From positions 1 to 6,826 of the forward strand of contig JAUWMS010000133.1 in NCBI GenBank assembly GCA_030613045.1: a stretch of 6,826 nt of DNA, in the 5' to 3' direction. The stretch's first letter is position 1. Every line of letters begins with the position of its first letter. The notes beneath the pieces were generated by a model. It was not told the DNA's origin and ran no database searches. It was given only the letters and a program-made list of their open reading frames with translations. Shown here in pieces: positions 3,570 through 6,826 of the stretch. The translations under genes were made by a program, and so were the position numbers. The DNA comes from Candidatus Latescibacterota bacterium (lineage in GTDB: Bacteria > Latescibacterota > 4484-107).

Positions 3570-6509
3570 CTATTGGGCTGAATCGACCAGATGGGCCTTA
3601 TACAATTTGAGCCGTGCGGCGATCTGCTCGCCCAACTCACTTTGCCCGGACGAAAGGGCAAGCTGAAGGGCGTGTCTGGCTTGCTGGACCGCTGCGTCGT
3701 AGCGTCCCATTTCCGCATACGCGGCCGCGAGAACGTCTAAGGGCTTTGGATACCTGTATCCTGTCTTCCGGCATACCCGTTCCGCCAATTGCGCGGCCAG
3801 AGCGCCGTTGCGCAGATCCGGGTCCGAGCAGGTAGCGAGCAGCCAGGAGAGCGTGATAGACAGATTGAGGTCATCGGGCAGGTTGTTCAGGGCCTGTCCC
3901 AACGCAGCAATGGCCTCTTTGAACCGGCCCTGACTCATCAGGACTTTGGATAGATTGGCGTGTGCACGCTCGTACGTGGGCAAGAGGCGGACGGCTTGCC
4001 GGAAGTGCCCGACGGCCTCCTCGAACTTCTTTTGCTGGACGAGGGCGATCCCCAGGTCGTCGTGCACCTCGGCCTGACCCGGCTGAAACCGCAGAGCCTG
4101 CCGGTACTGCTCGACGGCTTCTTCAAATTTCCCCAGAGCGGCCAAAGCCTTCCCCAGTTCGTAATGCGCACTCGCAAAGGACGGTTTAAGCTGCAGGGCC
4201 TGCCGGAAATGGCCGATGCCTTCCCCGAGTCTTCTCCGGGAGATCAAGAGTTTTCCCAATGTTTTGTGGATGACCGCATTGCCCGAATCGAGATTCAGGA
4301 CAAACTGAAGATGCCCGATGGCCTCGTCTAAGTCCTTCCGACGCTCCGGCCCCTCCGGTCTCGTGTCGGCTCGTTTGCCGAACAAAATACCGAGGGTAGC
4401 GTGCACGGTCCCGCTCGCCGGATCCAGTTCATTGGCACGCAGCCCCGCATCCATCGCCTCCTTGTATGCGCCCGCCTGCGAGGCCGCCAGGCACTTTATC
4501 GCCCATACATACGCACAAGAAGGGAGCGACGCCACCGCGAAACGAAGCTCGGACAGCGCGCGGTCGGGCCGATCCTTCCGTATCAGAGCGATCCCCGTCT
4601 CCAAGTGGATCACCGGATCATCTGGATGGGTTTCGCTCAACCGGAGAACCGTTTCAATCGGCGGGGGATGGTATCCTTCCCGCGTGACGTATTGCAGCCA
4701 CGCCGGATCCGGCGGCTGAATAACCGGCGGCGCTTCGGAGGCTATAAGCCTGCTCCGCTTAGCCTCCGACTTCGTCCGCATCCGGGCCACCGCGGGATGG
4801 GACGGCGCGATCTCTTCGGCGCGCTCCAACAACCGAACCGCCGCGGCCACGTACCCTTTCCCCATCCAGATCTCAGCCAACCGCTCCATCGCCCCTATGT
4901 GGTATGGATTGGCGGTCAGCACCGCTCCGAACGCCTCCTGTGCATACTCCGGTGCGCCTGCTGCGTAAAACAATTCGGCTTTCGTCCACCTGTTGGTCTG
5001 GAATTGCAGGCCGCTCTCCTCGTGCCGGGCCATCCTCAGATGAACGGCGGCGGCCAGATAATCCCCTTGGGCGCAATAATACCGGCTCATCACGAGACAG
5101 GGCGCGTGAAGCTGCTTTCTCGCCGGGGAAAACAAAACGCGCAGGGCTTGCTCCTGCTCCCCGCGCTGAAGATAGCTGGCTCCCAATTCCATGGCAGCCC
5201 GCTCGCTATTCGGATTGATCTGAATCACCCGGCTCCAATACGCCATCGGCGAACGGGACGCGAGATTGAGCCGCACCTGCTGAATCCCATAATACAAACA
5301 CAAGATCGCCACAAAGACACCAAGCCACCAAGAACCTCGTGGTGCGTGGTGCGTGGTGCGTGGGGGACTAATTTCGGATTTCGGATTTCGGATTTCGGAT
5401 TGAAACCCCCGCGATCCGCGATCCGCTATGCCTCCAAGAAAAAAGGCAAATCCCACCAGAGGGAAATAGAGATAGGGCCAGGCGACATACGCCTCCACTC
5501 GGTTCCAGAGCATCGAAACAAAGGGGAGCAACGACCCAAAAAACAAAAAGACGCCCAGGCCCGCCCAGCGTCTTCTCAAAACCATCCATCCTCCGGCAAG
5601 CAGCACTCCGAGATTCACCAGCGCCCAGAGCAGAAATCTTGGATGGGAAAAGCGGAAAATCCGATCCAGTGTCTCGTGCAGCGGCACGGGAAGGTCCCAC
5701 CCCAACAACAGCCCTCTTGCATACCGGCCCGTAGCCCCCACCGCCGAGAAAAAACTATACCAACCCGCACCCGGCGGAAAGGCCGCGTACTTGTATTGAA
5801 GGGGAGGAGGCGTATAGAATAGATAGAAGGGAGAGAGAAGCAAGCAGCATATCCCAAAGGGCATCAGGCGACGGACCGCCTCTCGGAATCCCGACCGCCG
5901 AAATACCGCCTCATACACCACGAGGACAAGGGGAAGCGTGAGCAGTACTTTGGAAGTAAGCAATCCCAGGATGAACAACACCAACGCCGCAACGTAAACC
6001 CTTTTTCGCAAACCGCGTTCGTAAGTCAGATAGCAACAAAACGTCCCAAGATAGAACGTCAGGCCGAGTACGTAGTGGAAATAGTTCACATTATTGACCA
6101 CCACCGAACTCAACGGATGGAACGCAAAAATCGCCGAGGCGACTCCCGCGCTCCAAAGATGTTCGGAAAAATGTCGAACGAGTACAAAAACCAGGATCGC
6201 ATTCAACGCATGGAAAGCTAACATCCACAAGTGCCAGAAGACCGCATTCTCCGCTCCGACGAACGTGCGCACCACAGCCAGCAGCACATAGCTCAGCGGA
6301 CGAAACTGTCCGTCCGTGAACATCGTAAAATCTCTGGAGAAGATCAACGGCACATTGCGCCACCAAGACAAAAGCGGCAGACGCAACATGCTCCCCTCGT
6401 GCGCGATAAACGCGGGACTGGACAAGCTCGCCCAGAACGCACCTAAAAGCCCCACGCTCAATAACATTCCCACCAGCATTCCGGGATGTTTCGCAAAAAT
6501 TCTGGACAT
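3570..6509 (-). CDS. TMTC-like GT-C membrane protein with C-terminal TPR array
   Basis: The product has 979 residues. The first ~415 residues are a multi-pass membrane domain, with hydrophobic segments from about 11 to 30 onward. Its layout recalls GT-C glycosyltransferases of the TMTC type: an extracytoplasmic loop with LLSWWRNVP and QFRPLSY (68-74), then an FHPLSSVVV segment (130-138). Such enzymes transfer sugars from lipid-linked donors, but the acidic pair usual in the first loop is not seen; H37-E38 occupies that area. Residues ~420-580 and ~630-890 are TPRs. The last five or so units show an exact 102-bp (34-codon) period, e.g. at 3892, 3994, 4096, 4198 and 4300. The end (SWLLATCSDP, then LDVLAAAYAEMGRYDAAV) is a module I recall from similar proteins. 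Start choice: a TTG at 6515 adds two residues but touches the Shine-Dalgarno, so the ATG at 6509 is preferred. Two linkers (362-390, 581-592) are encoded by inserted repeats. Glycosyltransferase activity is an inference. Confidence 0.8.
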   Translation of the reverse strand: MSRIFAKHPGMLVGMLLSVGLLGAFWASLSSPAFIAHEGSMLRLPLLSWWRNVPLIFSRDFTMFTDGQFRPLSYVLLAVVRTFVGAENAVFWHLWMLAFHALNAILVFVLVRHFSEHLWSAGVASAIFAFHPLSSVVVNNVNYFHYVLGLTFYLGTFCCYLTYERGLRKRVYVAALVLFILGLLTSKVLLTLPLVLVVYEAVFRRSGFREAVRRLMPFGICCLLLSPFYLFYTPPPLQYKYAAFPPGAGWYSFFSAVGATGRYARGLLLGWDLPVPLHETLDRIFRFSHPRFLLWALVNLGVLLAGGWMVLRRRWAGLGVFLFFGSLLPFVSMLWNRVEAYVAWPYLYFPLVGFAFFLGGIADRGSRGFQSEIRNPKSEISPPRTTHHAPRGSWWLGVFVAILCLYYGIQQVRLNLASRSPMAYWSRVIQINPNSERAAMELGASYLQRGEQEQALRVLFSPARKQLHAPCLVMSRYYCAQGDYLAAAVHLRMARHEESGLQFQTNRWTKAELFYAAGAPEYAQEAFGAVLTANPYHIGAMERLAEIWMGKGYVAAAVRLLERAEEIAPSHPAVARMRTKSEAKRSRLIASEAPPVIQPPDPAWLQYVTREGYHPPPIETVLRLSETHPDDPVIHLETGIALIRKDRPDRALSELRFAVASLPSCAYVWAIKCLAASQAGAYKEAMDAGLRANELDPASGTVHATLGILFGKRADTRPEGPERRKDLDEAIGHLQFVLNLDSGNAVIHKTLGKLLISRRRLGEGIGHFRQALQLKPSFASAHYELGKALAALGKFEEAVEQYRQALRFQPGQAEVHDDLGIALVQQKKFEEAVGHFRQAVRLLPTYERAHANLSKVLMSQGRFKEAIAALGQALNNLPDDLNLSITLSWLLATCSDPDLRNGALAAQLAERVCRKTGYRYPKPLDVLAAAYAEMGRYDAAVQQARHALQLALSSGQSELGEQIAARLKLYKAHLVDSAQ
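4735..4769. repeat. Palindromic element inside the TPR gene
   Basis: A perfect 10-bp inverted repeat, TCGGAGGCTA (4735-4744) and TAGCCTCCGA (4760-4769), encloses a 15-base loop. It encodes residues 581-592 of the TPR protein (S-E-A-K-R-S-R-L-I-A-S-E), a basic linker between the two TPR blocks where an insertion would be tolerated. It looks like an in-frame insertion of a dispersed palindromic repeat. The frame is open through it. Confidence 0.6.
5307..5331. repeat. Degenerate ACAAAGACACCAAG-type repeat in the TPR gene
   Basis: The stretch contains ACAAAGACACCAAG followed by CCACCAAG, a decayed short tandem repeat. It abuts the cleaner heptamer repeats at 5341-5424 and encodes the start of the next membrane helix (LGVFVA). 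Similar repeats are familiar to me from environmental genomes. Alone it is weak; its position beside three other repeats is what makes it notable. Confidence 0.35.
5341..5361. repeat. Heptamer tandem repeat (GGTGCGT)x3 in the TPR gene
   Basis: Three exact copies of a 7-bp unit, preceded by a partial copy. Read on the coding strand they give a TTHHAPR heptapeptide in a loop between predicted membrane helices. A 7-bp unit shifts frame with each copy, so only copy-number changes in multiples of three keep the reading frame. Confidence 0.8.
5371..5401. repeat. Heptamer tandem repeat (ATTTCGG)x4.4 in the TPR gene
   Basis: Four exact copies plus three bases of a fifth. On the coding strand they encode SEIRNPKSEI, a heptad peptide I recall as a recurrent repeat-derived sequence in environmental bacterial proteins. 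It is nine bases from the GGTGCGT array, has a different unit but the same 7-bp length, and lies in the same protein loop. Confidence 0.85.
5411..5424. repeat. Heptamer repeat (GCGATCC)x2 in the TPR gene
   Basis: Two exact copies plus GC of a third, nine bases beyond the ATTTCGG array. It encodes the DRGSRG segment. Alone it could be chance, but it is the third 7-bp-period repeat within 84 bases. Confidence 0.5.
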
Positions 6510-6515
6510 CGCCAA

Positions 6516-6521
6516 TCTCCG
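6516..6521 (-). promoter_or_regulatory. Shine-Dalgarno deciding the TPR gene start
   Basis: CGGAGA on the minus strand with a 6-nt spacer to the ATG at 6509. It directly abuts the alternative TTG at 6515, leaving no spacer for that codon, so the ATG is the better start. Confidence 0.65.
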
Positions 6522-6575
6522 AAGGTCCGTTCGGTGTCAGGCACGATAGCGCCGTCTGCGTCCCGACCTCCCTAC

Positions 6576-6589
6576 GCCACTGACGTGGC
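6576..6589. repeat. Hairpin GCCAC-TGAC-GTGGC in the leader
   Basis: A 5-bp perfect stem with a four-base loop, 67 bases upstream of the TPR gene start codon. If transcription starts further upstream it would lie in the 5' leader. No known riboswitch pattern is recognised. Confidence 0.45.
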
Positions 6590-6643
6590 TTACTGCAAAC
6601 TCAAAACTAAGTATCTGGACAAAATTGTTTTCTTATGCCCCCC

Positions 6644-6667
6644 ACGAAATACACGAAATACACGAAA
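6644..6667. repeat. 9-bp tandem repeat (ACGAAATAC)x2.7
   Basis: Two exact copies of ACGAAATAC and a partial third, in non-coding DNA upstream of the TPR gene. It belongs to the same general class of short dispersed tandem repeats as those inside the gene, though the unit length differs. Confidence 0.7.
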
Positions 6668-6742
6668 GAACCCAAAGCGTTTCAAACCTGCATTATTCAT
6701 AAACTTCAGCTATGAAGGCCGGAAATTCAGGAGGCCAAATAA

Positions 6743-6814
6743 ACCCGTAAACGGGTAACTCCGACACCCGATGAGACGGAGGCCAATAGAGAGACGGAGT
6801 TCCCGCTTTAGCGG
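6743..6814. repeat. Composite inverted-repeat cluster at the right edge
   Basis: Three inverted repeats occur together: ACCCG-TAAA-CGGGT (6743-6756), the distant pair AACTCCG (6757-6763) with CGGAGTT (6795-6801), and CCGC-TTTA-GCGG (6803-6814). The outer pair would bring the two small hairpins side by side in a multi-branched fold. A REP/BIME-like or structured-RNA element is possible. It may continue past the window edge. Confidence 0.5.
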
Positions 6815-6826
6815 TCTATACCCTGG

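Larger units (their letters stand above)
6522..6826. other. Gene-free leader upstream of the TPR gene
   Basis: No credible coding region is present; the plus-strand open frame here starts inside the opposing gene and reads through a tandem repeat. The region holds a hairpin GCCAC-TGAC-GTGGC (6576-6589), a 9-bp tandem repeat (6644-6667) and a cluster of inverted repeats (6743-6814). An AT-rich stretch around 6591-6640 is the most likely place for a minus-strand promoter, but no convincing -35/-10 pair can be named. Confidence 0.5.

Noticed and set aside
3892..4310. DNA-level 102-bp repeats
   Set aside because: The period is 34 codons and matches successive TPR units, so it is explained by the protein repeat and is not a separate DNA element.
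5341..5424. CRISPR-like array
   Set aside because: The units are direct 7-bp tandem repeats without spacers, so this is a microsatellite-like region and not a CRISPR.
4401..5822. Long plus-strand open frame of 473 codons opposite the TPR gene
   Set aside because: It is antisense to a well-supported TPR/membrane protein, its translation is Arg/Pro/His-rich without domains, and part of it simply reads the heptamer repeats. It is a GC-driven shadow.
6590..6640. Candidate promoter for the TPR gene (TTGTCC with a 17-nt spacer to TTTGCA, minus strand)
   Set aside because: The -10 word is poor, and the AT-rich stretch allows several equally weak choices.
6486..6758. Plus-strand 90-codon frame over the leader
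   Set aside because: It begins inside the opposing TPR gene and its middle is the translated ACGAAATAC repeat; no ribosome binding site was seen.

Overview
The window reads as a chromosomal piece from an uncultured, GC-rich (mid-50s percent) environmental bacterium. The protein types recall the Planctomycetes-Verrucomicrobia-Kiritimatiellota-Lentisphaerota group or a similar lineage. The clues are a GT-C/TPR membrane protein ending in a module I associate with such lineages, a c-type-heme beta-propeller resembling a Bacteroidetes-type family, and short tandem and palindromic repeats that have spread even into coding sequence. This placement is from memory of the families, not from a search.

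All supported genes are on the minus strand, so the window is read from its right end. (1) 6510-6826 is a gene-free leader with small hairpins and a 9-bp tandem repeat. (2) 6509-3570 encodes a 979-residue protein: a multi-pass TMTC-like (GT-C fold) membrane half followed by many TPRs. (3) 3349-3569 is a gap filled with REP-like hairpins. (4) 3348-1576 encodes a 590-residue membrane-anchored PD40/TolB-like beta-propeller with one CxxCH heme-attachment motif. (5) 1454-666 encodes a 262-residue protein resembling uncharacterised uracil-DNA-glycosylase-superfamily proteins. (6) 464 to the left edge is a DUF819 integral membrane protein gene. A single in-frame amber codon (123-125) splits it, and the same frame continues with family-like sequence to the window edge.

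Genes 2 and 4 probably form a functional pair at the cell envelope: a TPR-bearing membrane protein and a periplasm-facing heme propeller. Their biochemical role is unknown. Genes 5 and 6 look unrelated to them, and the gaps of 121-221 bp with repeats argue against one tight operon. Two start codons can be moved from upstream TTG codons to ATG codons with well-placed Shine-Dalgarno sequences.

The best leads are the in-frame stop in the DUF819 gene, the heme-propeller/TPR pair, and two different repeat elements inserted in frame in linkers of the 979-residue protein. I saw no tRNA, rRNA, CRISPR array, transposase or complete mobile element, and no convincing sigma-70 promoter or intrinsic terminator.
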